DNA of 64,000 bases from Martensiomyces pterosporus (GCA_025201845.1 MU603957.1:1214-65213), one strand, 5' to 3'; shown: positions 11,201 through 23,603, counted from the stretch's first letter. The notes: generated by a model not told the origin, from the letters alone. Numbers and translations: made by a program.

Positions 11201-11360
11201 CAACATCCTCGCGCTGCTGGCCAAGGTCGTTGCGACAAAGAACCGCGATCTGTGTCTGGAGATCCTGCGGTTCCTGAAAATGACTGCAGAGTCGGATCCA
11301 AGCATGCGCAATCTCTTGTCCAGCCTGCGCGGCATCGAGCGCGAGCAGCAAGCCCAGTAG
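8249..11360 (+). CDS. RIC1: RIC1, Rab GEF subunit, frameshifted in this sequence
   Basis: Ric1 with Rgp1 forms the GEF for Ypt6/Rab6 in retrograde traffic to the Golgi. The gene is read in two frames: 8249-9301 (350 aa) and a frame open from about 9243 to 11360. They meet at a 13-bp tandem duplication (9202-9227). Discounting one copy gives a continuous frame of about 1032 aa, close to yeast Ric1 (1056). The N-terminal half has WD-like beta-propeller character (RWASSPDGRFLAGITSHGVYLW; AVGTSSGEVLLY). The C-terminal half carries the RIC1 domain (PF07064) around HAVIGLSKLPIRAKLYLHNI and LMYAACFEHLQFFPHAMEIL. Read literally, the product is truncated before the RIC1 domain. Whether this is a real mutation or an assembly error cannot be decided here; the lack of other damage favours very recent change or error. 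Confidence 0.88.
9202..9227 (+). repeat. 13-bp tandem duplication causing the RIC1 frameshift
   Basis: GCTGGCAAACGGG occurs at 9202-9214 and again, identically, at 9215-9227. Thirteen is not a multiple of three, so the second copy moves the downstream RIC1 frame by exactly the amount by which the two open frames differ. Confidence 0.95.
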
Positions 11361-11535
11361 AGATGTCGAGCCAAAGCCGCATGCACCCAGTGCTACTTTC
11401 TGATGCTGGTTTTATTGTTAAAAGTGCCAAAGAAGAAGAGGGGTTTTATATATAGTACACTAGACATTTAAGGTTAGGGCGAGGGGCAAGGGGAAAAAGC
11501 AGAAAAAAGAGACGGAGAGCAGGGGGGGTGCTTGC

Positions 11536-14084
11536 CTATTTTGCAGCATTCTGAATAACAGCCGCCGTCGGCAAAGTGGACTGGATGCTGCCAGGAGAAG
11601 ACGACGCACTACCTACGGCGGCTGCTGCATTATGCTGCTGCTGCTGCTGCGGCATGGTGGTGGGGATGACGGCGCTGCCAGCGGTGCTAATGAGAGGCGC
11701 CGAGTTTGCGATTTTGCTCAGCGGCTTCTGGAGAACATGGTGGTGGGCAGCGTCTGCAGACAAGGGAGCCGAGACCATGGCGCTAGTCGTCTTCATCGCA
11801 TCGCTGCCGCTGTGCTGGAACGACGAGACAGGCACGCTGAACGAGTCTTTGTGCTCGGCTACTGCTGCAGACACTGTGATTGTCGCTGCTACCGATCCGA
11901 CCGAGGACACGGGGGTGCGAGGCGACAGGCACTTGTCAACCAGCGACGTTGGCGTTGGCGTGATGGACAGCTCAGGCAGAGAGGCGCCAATGATAGAGAG
12001 TGGCGGCGAAACCATCTGGCCCATCCCCAGCTCACTGTTAGCACCAGCAGCAGTGCCCGTGGCCGCTGACTGCGCCTGCGTTGCGTTTGGCGCAGCCTGC
12101 AGTCTTGCAGCCGCATGCAGAGGCGTGACTCCAGAGGATGGGACGCTCAGTGGCAGGGGCATCAAGGGCAGGGTTTGCGACAGGAGATCGACCGAGAACG
12201 AAAAGGGCTTGAGCAGGTCCTCCGGGATACCCCCAGGCGTGGCTGGAGTGCTCTTGGGCAGCGAGGGCCGCAGGCGTGCGTGGTCTTCGGGCTTCAGCAG
12301 GCCCAAGCGGTACTTCTCCAGCCTGTCCTCAGGCACCGAGCTTGCACGGACGAACCTGCGGTCGAGGTACATTCTGCCCAGCCTGCCTCCGCGCATGCGG
12401 AATGCGATCGGCAGCTGAGAGTGGGCCTCGGACTGGTCGGCTGCCACATGCGGGGACCAGAACGACGCTGACAGAGGCTCTGTGGCGCGGTTGGTGTGCA
12501 GGCCCATGCTGCTGCTGGCAAAGGTTGCGTCAACCCAGCCGTTGGCCAGTTTGGCCTCGTATGCCTGCGATCTGGCGCGCACGCGATCGGCAATTGCCTG
12601 CAAGTGCTTGGGTGTTGGGTACTGGTGCACAGTGACCGAGCGAGGGAGGACGAATGCCGATGGCAGCACCGGCTCGCCGAATGCACCGCCATTTGCAGCA
12701 CCAGACCCAGAGGCTCCACCGCTTGCACCAGATGCCGCGGCGGCAGCAGCAGCAGCAGCCGAGGCGAGGCCTGTTGCAATGCGCGGCTTGCGCGCAGTGG
12801 AGCGGGGTCTCTGCGAGGGGTCACGGGATGCCACGCGCTTGCGCTGCTGGATGGGAGGAACAAACAGATCGTCAAAGTCCTGTGATGTGAGGGACAGGCG
12901 CCTGCGCATGCGCAGAACGCTGGCCCGCTGGCGCGAGATGGCCTGCGTCTCTGCGACAAGGTCGATCTTGGACTTTTCGCGCTCCATGCACGAGTCCAGA
13001 AGCTGTGTGACCAGCGACAGGTTGACGCGAATGCGGCGCATCTGCTCAAGCGACCGCTGGTCGGCGCGCCTGGTTTTCCGTCCTTGGCGCACCTCGCGTC
13101 GCCGGAAGCACACGTAGGGGTCGATTTCAGTCTTCGACGTGTCCTCGTACTGCAGAGCAGGCATGATGGACTTGTAGTCGTGCTCGACTCGCCGCTCTTT
13201 CCAGTGGCTGAAGACGACATCGACGATGGGCTTTGTGAAGGGCCTGTCACGGTCGGCGGCGTGTGCAGCCAAGTACTCGACAGACGGGATATCCTCTGGC
13301 CGCAAAAACACCATGTCCTTGGTGAGGGACTCGAGCTGGTCAAGGCCAACTTCGCACTCATCCTCGGCCAGCGGCGGAAGGCTGGCCTTTGCGCGCTTGC
13401 GATTGAGTGCTGTGAGCCATGCGACGTCTTCGTCGTCGAGGCAGTACATCGGCGCGCAGCATTCTTCGACGGTCTCGGATGACCGAATGAGCGAGGTCGG
13501 ACATGTAAAGCTCTTCAAGTAGAGCTTGTCGTAGCCAGCGACGACCTTTGACGCATCCGGGGTTGGGATGTACACGTGCTTGGCCGGAGCCTCGCCAGTG
13601 ACGGCGGCATGTGTGGCAGAGATGGCGGCTTGGAGATGGTGTTCCTAAACCAGCAGCAGCAACAAAAAAAGAAAGGAAAGAGGTGCACGCGCTATCAGCA
13701 ATGGAAAGCCTCGGATAAATAGGAATATCCCCATATCGGTAGTGTCGCGTGAGCACCTGGGGATAAAAGCAGAGCGGAGCATCTGCGCGGGGGCGATGCT
13801 GCCGAACGAGTTAATAGAAGAGGCAGCACAGATCTAGATGTGTGGAGCCGGAAAAGCAAGGCGTGGCAGCCAGAAGGCACGCATGGCAGAGGCGTAGGCG
13901 TGATTGGCCAGACGGAAAAAGGAAGGGTACTTACAGATTCCTCGTCCTTTTCAACGCCGGTCTCGATGGCGTCGACCTGGCGGTTGTCATCCTCTTCCAG
14001 GTCGTCCAGGTCCGCGGCGCGGTACACCGGGAGCGGCCGCTTCAGGTCAACCTTGCGCGCACGGAACCGCTGGGCATTGACCAT
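11536..14084 (-). CDS. EPL1: Enhancer of polycomb-like protein, NuA4 subunit
   Basis: Two exons on the minus strand. Exon 1 is 14084-13935 (50 codons). The intron is 13934-13645 (290 bp; donor GTAAGT, acceptor TTTAG, phase 0). Exon 2 is 13644-11536. Together they encode 752 aa. Epl1 holds the acetyltransferase Esa1 and partners in the NuA4/Piccolo complex that acetylates histones H4 and H2A. The EPcA signature runs across the splice: RFRARKVDLKRPLPVY, ETGVEKDEES, then EHHLQAAISA and VYIPTPDAS. The conserved block continues to about residue 230. The remainder is Ala/Ser/Pro-rich with a Gln run, as in other fungal Epl1 tails. Without exon 1 the protein would lose the most conserved part of the EPcA domain, so the splice is well supported. 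Confidence 0.95.
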
Positions 14085-16034
14085 GTGCGTCTAGGTGGGG
14101 TTCGGCCGGCGTGCGAGGGGGTGGGAGAAGATGGGAGGCGCCAAGCAAGAGACAGGCTGTCTGGCAGCTGGGTTCTGTTCTATTCTATTCCAAGCGACAG
14201 CCACGGCTCTTTGGGGGGCAGGAGAAAGTAGCGAGCAGAAGGAGTGCGGCAGGTGCGGTGCGTGCTGCCCGTAAGACTTTTATTCTGTCTGCTCTACAGG
14301 ACGGAGCAGCGAGCAGAAGGCAAGGGGAACGCGCTCCGGCACAATGCTTTTCTCTGCGAAGAGAAGTGCGCGCGCGACAGGCCCGACGGCAAAGGCGCGG
14401 CCAGGCAAGGGAAGGCGCTAGAAAAATAAGTGTCGAGAAATAGGGCTGGCCTAATTTCAGCGCCTGAGGGGAGGGGGCGGCCTCTGCTGGGCTGGTGGGG
14501 GGAGGCTGAGCGTAAGCAGGCAGATAGAGAGAAAAAGTGTGTGTATGTGGGAAGTTCCGGCTGACTCGGCAGGCCCGCTCAAAGAGTGCGCTTTTTTTCT
14601 GGCTCTTCGAGTGCGCGACGCGACGGCTGGAGCTAGAGGCGGGGGTGCTAGACGAGTTCTACTAATACAGGGCCAAGGTGTATACCAACAGCGAGCGTTT
14701 ACGTATGCTAGAGGCCACTTTCGCGTTTTTAGAGAGGGGTGGAAGCTACAACGGGAAATATTCGTGCAAAGTGTAATTTTTTTCTCTCCCCTTCCTTTCT
14801 GCCTTGGAAGCCTCCTCTTTTTTTCTCTCGCCTCCTTGAGAATGCCCACACCGCGCCCGCACAAGGTCAGACTTTGCTTTTCTCTTTTGTCGGGCCGCTC
14901 TGTGCCTGTGCTGTCCCGCCAGCCTGACGCTGCTGTCTGATGCCCGCGGCATGCTCTCTTCCCAAGGAAAGGCTGCCATTAGCGGGGGGCATGCGCTGCT
15001 GGCACAAGCGCCCACACTGGCACACGCTGCAGCCAATCACCGCGCCCCAGAATGCAAAACAATGATGCGCCCGCACCCCATTGGTCAGCTGCTCGCAGAA
15101 TGGGGGCCACCCAGCCCTCGAAAGCACCCCACTCCTGTCTCATTGGCCATGCGCTCCTCACGTGATTCTGATCTGATTATGTCCCCGATCAGTGTGATCG
15201 GCGCCGGTTCTGGATCACTGGAGCCCACGATTCTCTCTGCAGCCGCCGCTGCGTGTGGTCCATCCTGGAATAGGAAAACAGGAACCAGTCCTATTTTTGT
15301 CGGCCTGGCGAGCAAAGCAGCGGCGGCTGGCGGCAATCCCCTGCCCCAGCCCACGCAAAGGGGACCTTGGGTGCTGGTAGCCTGTATGCATCCTGATTCT
15401 ATTTTTATCGTCCCTGGCGCGGTCCGCGGAGGCTTTGCGGGTGCGGTGGTGCTGCTTGGCGCGCCGCAGACATCAGCGGCAGGACGAAAAAAACAGAATT
15501 TTGTCCAGTCTGGCCGCATAGCAGCGGCTGAATGAAGCTAAAACCCAGAGTTGCGTCTGTGTGTGCCACCCAGCAGGCGGAGAACGGGTCTCATACAAAG
15601 AGGGCCCAGTAAAAAGAGGAGGGCCGGCGAAAAAGTGCAGCATTTGATTTGTGTTCAGTGATGTCAGTCCTAAAAAGAACGGGCAGAGTCGCTCTCCTGC
15701 CATCGCATCAGCGATATCCACACATCAAAACAGCAAGAACAACAACAACAACAATGGCAGCATCGTGAGATGCACCAGGAGGAGAATGCAAATAACAACC
15801 CAAGGGCATTGGCAGAAGCAGCCGCTGCTTCTCTTCTCTTCATCTGTTTGCAGCATCTCATTATCCATGTCTCGGCACACATTCTAGCACACACTGCAAC
15901 GCACTGCATTCATCCAGCATAGCATACACACACATCGCACACGCTCACGCACACAAACAGCAGCATTGGCATCCGCTTTTTTACTCTCTCTCTCTCTCTC
16001 TCTTCCCACCAGCAGCCTCCTTTCAAAGCATCCC
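14085..16034. other. Divergent promoter region between EPL1 and the kelch gene
   Basis: About 1.95 kb with no convincing gene. Overlapping open frames at 14.5-15.5 kb on both strands are Ala/Pro-rich without domains. It contains a cluster of CCAAT boxes and a CACGTG at 15.03-15.16 kb and a CT repeat at about 15985-16004 just before the kelch start. Confidence 0.6.
15033..15164. promoter_or_regulatory. Cluster of three CCAAT boxes plus a CACGTG palindrome
   Basis: CCAAT at 15033-15037, ATTGG at 15080-15084 and 15142-15146, and CACGTG at 15159-15164. The Hap2/3/5 (NF-Y) complex binds CCAAT, and bHLH factors bind CACGTG. The cluster sits about 0.95 kb from EPL1 and 0.87 kb from the kelch gene, so its target is unclear. 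Confidence 0.45.
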
Positions 16035-18881
16035 ATGGAATCAGGGGTGAAAGCGCGCGCCTCGCTGCAGCCTCCGTACAGGACCGCTCCAACTTTTGAC
16101 GAACAGCTGCAGCTGCTACGCCAGAAACATGCGCTGCCCGCCACCATCAACAAGGACCTGCCAGCGACCGTTGACAAGGACCTTCCGCCAAGCCCGGTCC
16201 GCGCTGTCTCCTATTTCCAGCCCAGCCATGTGGAGCGCCAGAGAGACTGCAGGAGTCAAGATCCTGCACCGCAGTGGCAAAGCGCACGCGGGATGCCTGG
16301 AGAAGCAGCAGGCGGCCATGGCGAGCCCCAGCCGCAATGGCAGCTTGCGCAAGAGCAGCGTCATCTGGAGCAGGTGCAGGCGATTGAGCAGCAGCAAAAG
16401 GAGCATCTGACAGACGCCCCAGCTATGGAAAATGAGCAGCAGCTTGCATATGGCGGCTGGCCCGCGGTCAGTAGGCGCCGCAACCTGTACCGATCAACCA
16501 TGCCTTCGACATCGCAGCTCCCCTCCCAGATTGCTGCAGTTCTGTCTGCACCACCACACTCAACAACCATAAATCCAACAACAAACACCAGTGACGGCGA
16601 GGGTCTTTTGCCACTTACCAATACGGGCGGCGCTGGTAATGAAGATGGCGTCGCTGCTCATTCCGCTGCTGCCACTGCCGCTGCCGCCGCCGCCGCTGCC
16701 TTTGATAGCAAAAAGAGCAGCATGAGCAGCAGCAGCGATCGTGGCAATCCCTTGCCCATTGGTCTCGCATCAGCCGCCGCTCCACTTCCTAGGGCTGCTG
16801 GCGCTGATAATAATAATGCTACTGCGAATAATAATAGCGAGAACAACAATGGCGGTGGCTCTCTTTCCCTTCCCTCTTCGCTACTTCCTACTTCCCAGCT
16901 CTTGAATTTCGCTTCCGCCTCACATCCGCCCTCATTTCGCGCCCATCACACAGACTCATTTAAATTGCACAGCGAGCCCGCGCCCGCCGTCGCCGCTCCT
17001 TCTAGCTCTGCTCCACACGGCACTCTGCATAAAGCGCCCAGAACCGCTCCACCTGACAGCCCACCGCCACCACCACCAGCGGGTGTCACCAATAAGCCAT
17101 TTTTGTGCGCTACTGCTGTGGAACCTGGCGCAGACAACCTCTGGACCGATAGCGGCAGCAGTAGTCACATTAATACCACGCTTGCTGCTCCCGCCGCCGT
17201 TATCAGCAGTTTCCGCCCTGCCGACCTTGACGGTCTCACATACACCAGCCACCAGCAGAAAAAGCCCTGGCACCAACAAGCCCTAACGACTTTGCATAAC
17301 GACGAACAAATGACCAGCAGCATACCCTCCCCCTCGTCGCCACCCCCGCCCCCGCCGCTGCCAAAGCCGCAGTCACCGTCTGCTTCATCCAACAAGCACG
17401 CATCGTCCTCCTCCACTGCTACCATCCTCCCATCGCCAACCTCGTCGCTCGTGGCAAACGTAGCCCTTGACCGGCAGCAAGCAGCGATCACTGCCTCGCG
17501 CACCACTGCGAGCCCGCCGCCGCGGTCCCTCCGCTCGGCCCACCTGCAGGAGAGCAGGGGAGACACCAGCCTGCCAGCAAGCTCGGGCTCGTCCAGTGCG
17601 GAGGGATCGGCGTCTTCGCGGGCCGGAGAGGCGATGCCCTCAATCATGAGCTCCGTCGCCTCAATGTCGCTCCAGGACAGCAGCCCCGCATTTCTGAATG
17701 CTGACGACGCCATCACAGCCGCAGCAACGGCAGCCAAGGCAGGCGTGCGGAATTCGATGGGCAAGCGCGTGTCCCGAGGAACGCCCGACTTCACCCAGCG
17801 GGGAAGTGCCAGTCAGCAGCAGCAGCAGCAATCCAGAAGCACTTCAAGCAACAGTGTCGAGCTGGCTTCGACAGAGGCTGGCAGCAATGCGGCCGAGCCA
17901 CGGGCACCAACACCAGCCATGTACTGGTCGCAGAGGAAAACGTGGGGCACAAAGCCGCCTAAGATGCGGTCGCAGACGCTGAACGTAATCGGATCCAACA
18001 TTTACGTGTTTGGCGGGTGGAACAACCAGATGTGCTACAGCGACGTCTATGTGCTTGACACAGAGACGATGTTTTGGTCAAAGCTGTCCACTACGGGCGA
18101 TGCCGTGCCGCCGTGCCGTGCGCACACAGCCACGGCAGTTGGCCACAGACTGTTTGTGTTTGGCGGCGGCGACGGCACACGGTACTTCAACGAGCTGTAC
18201 ATTCTCGACACCAAGTCGCTTGTGTGGTACAAGCCCCGCGTGTCGGGCCAGATCCCATCAGCCCGGCGCACACACACGTGCTTCTACTACAATGGATACG
18301 TGTATCTGTTTGGCGGCGGAGACGGATACAAGGCGCTAAACGACCTGTGCAGGGTCAGAACCGAACCTGCGCCGGGCTCTGGCGCGTACGAGTGGGAGGC
18401 GGTGGAGACAAAGGGCGGGCGCCCATTCCCTCGTGGGTACCACACGTCGACTCTTGTTGGGAGCCAGGTCGTGGTGTTTGGTGGGTCGGACGGGCAGGAG
18501 TGCTTTGGCGACACGTCGCTGCTGGACCTCGACACCATGGAGTGGTCGCACATTTCCATTGACCCGCCACTGACTCGCTTGGCGCACACAGCCACGCTCG
18601 TTGGAATGTACCTGTTTGTTATCTGCGGGCACGACGGATCTGACTACTCGAACCAGGTGCTCATGCTGAAGCTCGACACGCTGAGGTGGGAGACGCGGGT
18701 CATTTACGGGTCAGCCCCGATCCCCAGAGGATACCACGCGTGTGCGCTGCACGATGGACGCCTGTTCCTGCACGGCGGATACAACGGCCACGAGGTGTTT
18801 GACGACCTGTACACCCTCGAGCTGAGCTCTTACTCGTACCTGCCCCAGGTGCCAGAGTTCTCCATAGGATGCCACCGCTAG
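16035..18881 (+). CDS. Large kelch-repeat protein with disordered N-terminus
   Basis: A 948-aa protein. Residues 1 to about 625 are low in complexity: Gln-rich, an Ala run, an Asn-rich stretch, then Ser/Pro-rich with poly-Pro blocks that could bind SH3 or profilin-type partners. From about residue 629 (MYWSQRKTWG) to the end are six kelch repeats with typical VFGG/LFGGGDG/VICGHDG turns and following Y...LDTxxxxW strands, enough for one beta-propeller. Fungal proteins of this build include Tea1/Kel1-type polarity factors and regulators of Ras or GTPase signalling, but I cannot choose among them. The open frame extends upstream to 15966 only through a non-ATG codon in CT-repeat DNA, so the ATG at 16035 is the start. 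I see no coiled-coil tail like that of Tea1. Confidence 0.88.
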   Translation: MESGVKARASLQPPYRTAPTFDEQLQLLRQKHALPATINKDLPATVDKDLPPSPVRAVSYFQPSHVERQRDCRSQDPAPQWQSARGMPGEAAGGHGEPQPQWQLAQEQRHLEQVQAIEQQQKEHLTDAPAMENEQQLAYGGWPAVSRRRNLYRSTMPSTSQLPSQIAAVLSAPPHSTTINPTTNTSDGEGLLPLTNTGGAGNEDGVAAHSAAATAAAAAAAAFDSKKSSMSSSSDRGNPLPIGLASAAAPLPRAAGADNNNATANNNSENNNGGGSLSLPSSLLPTSQLLNFASASHPPSFRAHHTDSFKLHSEPAPAVAAPSSSAPHGTLHKAPRTAPPDSPPPPPPAGVTNKPFLCATAVEPGADNLWTDSGSSSHINTTLAAPAAVISSFRPADLDGLTYTSHQQKKPWHQQALTTLHNDEQMTSSIPSPSSPPPPPPLPKPQSPSASSNKHASSSSTATILPSPTSSLVANVALDRQQAAITASRTTASPPPRSLRSAHLQESRGDTSLPASSGSSSAEGSASSRAGEAMPSIMSSVASMSLQDSSPAFLNADDAITAAATAAKAGVRNSMGKRVSRGTPDFTQRGSASQQQQQQSRSTSSNSVELASTEAGSNAAEPRAPTPAMYWSQRKTWGTKPPKMRSQTLNVIGSNIYVFGGWNNQMCYSDVYVLDTETMFWSKLSTTGDAVPPCRAHTATAVGHRLFVFGGGDGTRYFNELYILDTKSLVWYKPRVSGQIPSARRTHTCFYYNGYVYLFGGGDGYKALNDLCRVRTEPAPGSGAYEWEAVETKGGRPFPRGYHTSTLVGSQVVVFGGSDGQECFGDTSLLDLDTMEWSHISIDPPLTRLAHTATLVGMYLFVICGHDGSDYSNQVLMLKLDTLRWETRVIYGSAPIPRGYHACALHDGRLFLHGGYNGHEVFDDLYTLELSSYSYLPQVPEFSIGCHR

Positions 18882-19618
18882 ACCTTTGCTTGCCATATCC
18901 TCGCTCCCCACCACCTCATTTCAAAAACACATATAGTTATTCTCTCTCCTCTCTCCTCTCTTGCTCATGTCCTACCCTGTCACGCTTTGTCGACTCCCGT
19001 TCATATTCGCAAAGGCCGCATATCCCTAGCCTTGCGCTTTCCGCTGCTCTCCCTCCCATTTGCCTGCTTAGTTAGTATAATACACATATTTCTACATGAC
19101 CACACCAGTGCATACACACTCATGCACGACGTCACCGCGTCTCTGAGCTGCCTGCCTGCCCCTTGCTGTCGCACTTGCTCTCTGGAGAAAGGTACACAAA
19201 GATCCTTGTGCTCTTGCTGGAGTGACAGCGTGCAGGTTGGTAAACAGCGCGCAGCCAATCATGGGCAGCCTCTATTGTTGTCGTTTTCCTTCAGCTCTGC
19301 GACTTTTATGCAGTCTCCATCAGCTGGGGAAAAAAGGCGCCTTGCCAAGGAGCTCAGCAGCAGACTCTGTCGGACCCATCTTTTCCCCCTGCTGTTGTCG
19401 CTCCTCTTTCGCATATCCTACTTGTCTTTGCTGTGCTTTTGCTTATACCACTCTCCTGCACTTTGCAAGCGCGCTGTTTGTTTACACGCTTCCTCCCTTT
19501 AATTTATATCGCTTGCGGGAAGCAAATCGCCTCGGGCCCACATACCTTCCATACCCCCTTTCCTTTTTGCTATACAGACCCGTTTTTAGAATCCCTTCTC
19601 TTCCTGCCGTTGCACGAG
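18882..19618. other. Intergenic region upstream of INCENP
   Basis: Pyrimidine-rich promoter or leader sequence. No supported gene; the open frames are short and mutually overlapping. Confidence 0.6.
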
Positions 19619-22600
19619 ATGTCGGAACCCGGTTTGACTTTCAATGACGCTGCTCGCTCGCTCGCTCCTACTACAACGCCCACTGCGACTGGCTCGTGGC
19701 TGGGCAGCAAGAAGCGCGACTGGGAGAATGCGTTCCAGGCAAAACACAGCGATTTGGAGGCCACGCTGCAGGAAAACGACCGCTGGCTGGCGCTCTACTG
19801 GGAAAGCATCGAGGGAATGAAGGGCGCCAAACCAGATATGTAAGTTGAAAGAGCTTGTGCACGCAAGAGATACACTCGGATACACACACACATATTAATT
19901 CGCCTATGCCTATTGTTCCTGTGGTGTAGTGCAATCACAAAGGCACTGAAGACGTCGTCGGCGAGACGTCGCGGCCGAGCACGCATGGACGTGCGCAACG
20001 TATTTGACGCACCTAATGGCGAGAGCAAGGAGTATTTGCCGCAGGATATCACGCGTGTGTCGCCGTTCAAATCGCCGTTCAACACGGCCAGCTTGCGTAG
20101 CTACCGTGTTGCGCGGACCAGCTCACAGAACAGCGTCAGTCTGCAAGGAAACACACTCACCTGGGCGCTTTCCCAGCTGCCTATGATCCCGCCAGCAGCG
20201 CCCGGCCTCACCGGCACTATTTCAACCGTCACCAGCTCTCTGGTGGGTGCTGAGGATACACAGGATACTGCTGTGGAAGAGACAGGAGAGGAAAGGAGGA
20301 CGCCTACGGTGGGAATTATTAGATCGCCCAGAGCGATAGATAGTACAGCGATGAAGAAACCCCCGAATTACCCACAGGCGAGCCTCACCAGGAGTAATAG
20401 CGCGGCAGCGAGAGCAGCAGCAGCGGTGAAACACCTACAAGCGATGGCGGTCACACCGCCGAAGAAGGACGAAGAGGAAATCGAGGCTTCTCCCCAAGAA
20501 CAAAAGCCAGAGACCACGCCGGTCCCTGGACAGCCCGATTCGAAGCGATCCGAGTCTACGTCGCCAAAGAAACCGGGAGCTGGCGGCAGGTTCACGCCGG
20601 TCACGCCGGTGCCCACACTGCGCGACCTCCTGCTTAATCGCCACTCGACCACTGCTGCTGCTGGTCCTGCATCGCCCACGAACCCCATGGCACCCACCAC
20701 TCAGCCGGGCAGACCATATGCGAGCATCAATAAGGCACTTGGCAGTCTTTCGCTGGAAGCCAGCAGTCAGCAGGCTGCTGCTGCTGCCGAGCTGTCGCAG
20801 TCGTCGTCAGCCTCTAGCCCCGAGAGCCTGCACCCCCACATGCAGGCGCGGTCTCTGTCGATGACGTCCAGCGATGCTGAGCATGAGCTGACCAAATCGG
20901 AAGAAGATGTGAGGGAGAGGCTGCAGAGGGTCAGAATTGCCCTGGGGTCTTCGGCTCATGGCATGACGCGGATTTCGGAGCATACTGAGATGAGCGGCGA
21001 GAGCGAGGCCGAGGAAAGTGCGCAGAGCGCCTCCGTAGCGCATGCAGAGGCCGTGCATATTCAGGCGGAGGCCAGCGAGAGAATTGGGCATATCGCCGAA
21101 GCACTTTCGCCAAATTCCACAGAGGCTGATCTCACGGCGCTTCGTCGCGACATTGCTGCTATTGAAAGCATGCTGCCGTCGAGCCTGGACACGTCGCTGA
21201 CAGACGAAAATGATGACGCTAATAACCAGCAGAGCGATCAGAGTGCTAGCAGTGCTGATGAGGATAAGCAGGATGTGTCGGATGGCCAGCAGAGCGATGT
21301 GGAAGGCCGTGAAGAGCAGCTGCAGGCTGCCAAGCCCGAAGACGGCGGGATCTTTGTGGACGTGGTCATTGACCAGCAGCCCATGGACGTGCGTCTGGAG
21401 GATGTCAAGGTCGACGAAGCTGTGAAGCCTGTGCTGAAGCACAAGGCAGGGCTTCCCGGCAAGCGCAAGCACTCGAACGACGACCTGAATGCACGTGCTA
21501 ACAACGAGACTACGGCACAGAGTAGGCTGATGGCGCCCACTGCGTCGTCGATGGCCAAAGGCAGGGGCAGGGGCAAGGCGAGAGCCGCTGGTCTCTCGTC
21601 TTCAAATATCCCGCGCAAGCCCATCTTGCGCAGCCAGGCGAGTGTCTCGAGCATCAGTTCGCAGCAATCATCAGCGAGCAATCCTCGGTCAGGAGCCACC
21701 ACGCCTGCGCCAGCCCACGGAGCTGCACGTCCGGGATCTAGGCTGGACCAAACCAGCTCGCGCATCGCCGTGCCTGCTGGTCCGGGCCACGTAGCAGCGA
21801 CAAGAAAGAAGTTTGAGCCCGTGTTTGGATCCAAGGACAGTGCGGCAGTGCCGTTTGCCAGCCCCGTTGCGACCATGCGTCCTGGATACGCCAGCATGCG
21901 TACTCCCGTAGCCAGTGCTTCGTCAGCCCATACCGCAGGATCCCACCGCCAGCAGCAGCAGCAGCAGCAGACTGGTACAGCTGGCAAATCGCGTGGTGCC
22001 AATGCGCCGCCTACGACTTTGTCAAAGCTGCACCAAAAGTCGTCTACAGCAGCTATGCGCGAGGCGGCTCGCCGTGCTGAGGCAGGAAAGCGGCCGGTGC
22101 AGCACCGTGCGGGCAACGAGCCCTTGTTCAAGTCGGTGTCGCGGCCGGCATCTGCGCTCTCGAACAAGTCCAGCCAGGCAAGCCTGAGGTCAAAGCCTTC
22201 GAGGGAACAGGTGCGTGCGGCACGCAACCCCTCGGGTCTTATCCCCGAGGTCGAGATCCTCAAGACTCCCCCCTCGCAAAGAGCCGCTGCTGCTGTGAAG
22301 CGCACACGGCAGTCGGACGAGTCAGAGCGGGTGCTGCCCCCTCCACACTCGGCGCTGCCAAGCGCCATCCCAATCCCTGCGACAAAGGGGAAAAGCGCCG
22401 CAGCGGGGTCGGGCAACGATAGTGCCGAGTCAAGCAAGCCTGGATCTGTCGAGTCTGGCTGGGGCATCTCCTCCGTGCTGTCGATGCTCTCTCCGAGCAG
22501 CTGGAAGGCTCAGCAGCAAGTGCAGCAGCCAGAGGCGTCAGCTGCAAATGCCGGCACCAAGAGGCCTGCTGTGCCAGAAACTCCTACTGTGCAGCCCAGC

Positions 22601-23425
22601 ACAGGCAATATCACTAGTCCCTACGATGTCAACAGCCCACAGACTCCCTACCAGCCACAGCCAGAGCACGGCGGGTCTTTGGCGCAGCTGGTGATGCCCA
22701 AGTACCAGGACATGGCCGTGCCTCTACGCCGGTCGAGCAGCTTCTCGCGTGCGTCAACGTCGTCGTCCGTGTCGCAGCACCAAGGTGCTGTGCTGCAGCC
22801 TGTGCGCAAGGAACCGTCGTTCCAGCAGCGTCTGATCAGCCAGGCGACGGACGGCCGGATCTCGGGGGTCTCGTCGTTCCGCTCGTCGTTCTTCTCTGAC
22901 GACGAGTACGCCTCGGCCAACTCATCTTCGGCCGCGCACAACGGGAAGCGCTCGCTGGGGCTGGGACGCACAAAGTCCACACCTGACATGGCGCAGGACC
23001 AGTCGATGGTGACGCCTGCACAGGGATTGAGGCATAGAAAGGTGTCGGCTATGCAGCACGAGGAGTACACGTCGATCATTCCAAAGGGATCGAACTCGCC
23101 GCCCGAGATCGAAAGCGACTACTCCGACGAGTACTCGGACGAGGAGTTCTCGCCTGCGCCAAAGCGCAAGAAGAACGACTTTAAGATCCCCAAGTGGGCC
23201 ACCACGCCGGAGCTGGCTAAGGGGCTGAAGCAGCAGGAGAGAGTTAACCCGGATCGCATATTTGGGCGTGTGAAGCCCCTGCGCATCAATGAGATCTTCA
23301 ACAGAAAGGAGACCGAGGAGATGCGCAGAAAGCCCCGGAACAGCTCGATGATCTGGTCCGGACGCGATGCGCTGACGTCCGAGGATGAGCTGGAGTATAT
23401 CCGCAGGATGGGCTTTGACCAATGA
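19619..23425 (+). CDS. Inner centromere protein, chromosomal passenger complex scaffold
   Basis: Two exons: 19619-19839 and 19930-23425. The intron is 19840-19929 (90 bp, donor GTAAGT, acceptor TGTAG, phase 2). They encode 1238 aa. INCENP (Sli15 in budding yeast, Pic1 in fission yeast) anchors Aurora B at centromeres and spindle midzone and activates it. The evidence is the C-terminal IN-box (PF03941) at residues about 1158-1197: IPKWATTPELAKGLKQQ, NPDRIFG, LRINEIF. It is followed by NSSMIWSG, which matches the serine pair phosphorylated by Aurora in INCENP. The N-terminus (WENAFQAKHSDLEATLQEND) would be the Borealin/Survivin-binding helix. The middle is long, Ser/Ala-rich and basic with a Gln run (about residue 750), typical of the disordered microtubule-binding linker. 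Confidence 0.92.
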
Positions 23426-23603
23426 GCCCATGCTTTTCTGAAAATGATTTTTTTTTTCTCCTTTGCCACTTTACTTTTCTTCCTACACCCTGTTTGTTTA
23501 CTATAAATCGCCCTACACGAGACTTTGGCTGGCAGCGCCTGCTTCTTCTCGCTGCCTCTTGTTTTCTATTCCCCAATTTGAAAATTCATAGCCGCTGTTC
23601 AAA

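Noticed and set aside
14951..15535. A 194-aa open frame between EPL1 and the kelch gene
   Set aside because: Ala/Gly/Pro-rich, overlapped by an equally long frame on the other strand, and covering the CCAAT/CACGTG cluster; more likely promoter DNA.
21238..22467. A 409-aa open frame antisense to INCENP
   Set aside because: It mirrors Ser/Ala-rich coding sequence, and the IN-box on the opposite strand shows which frame is real.
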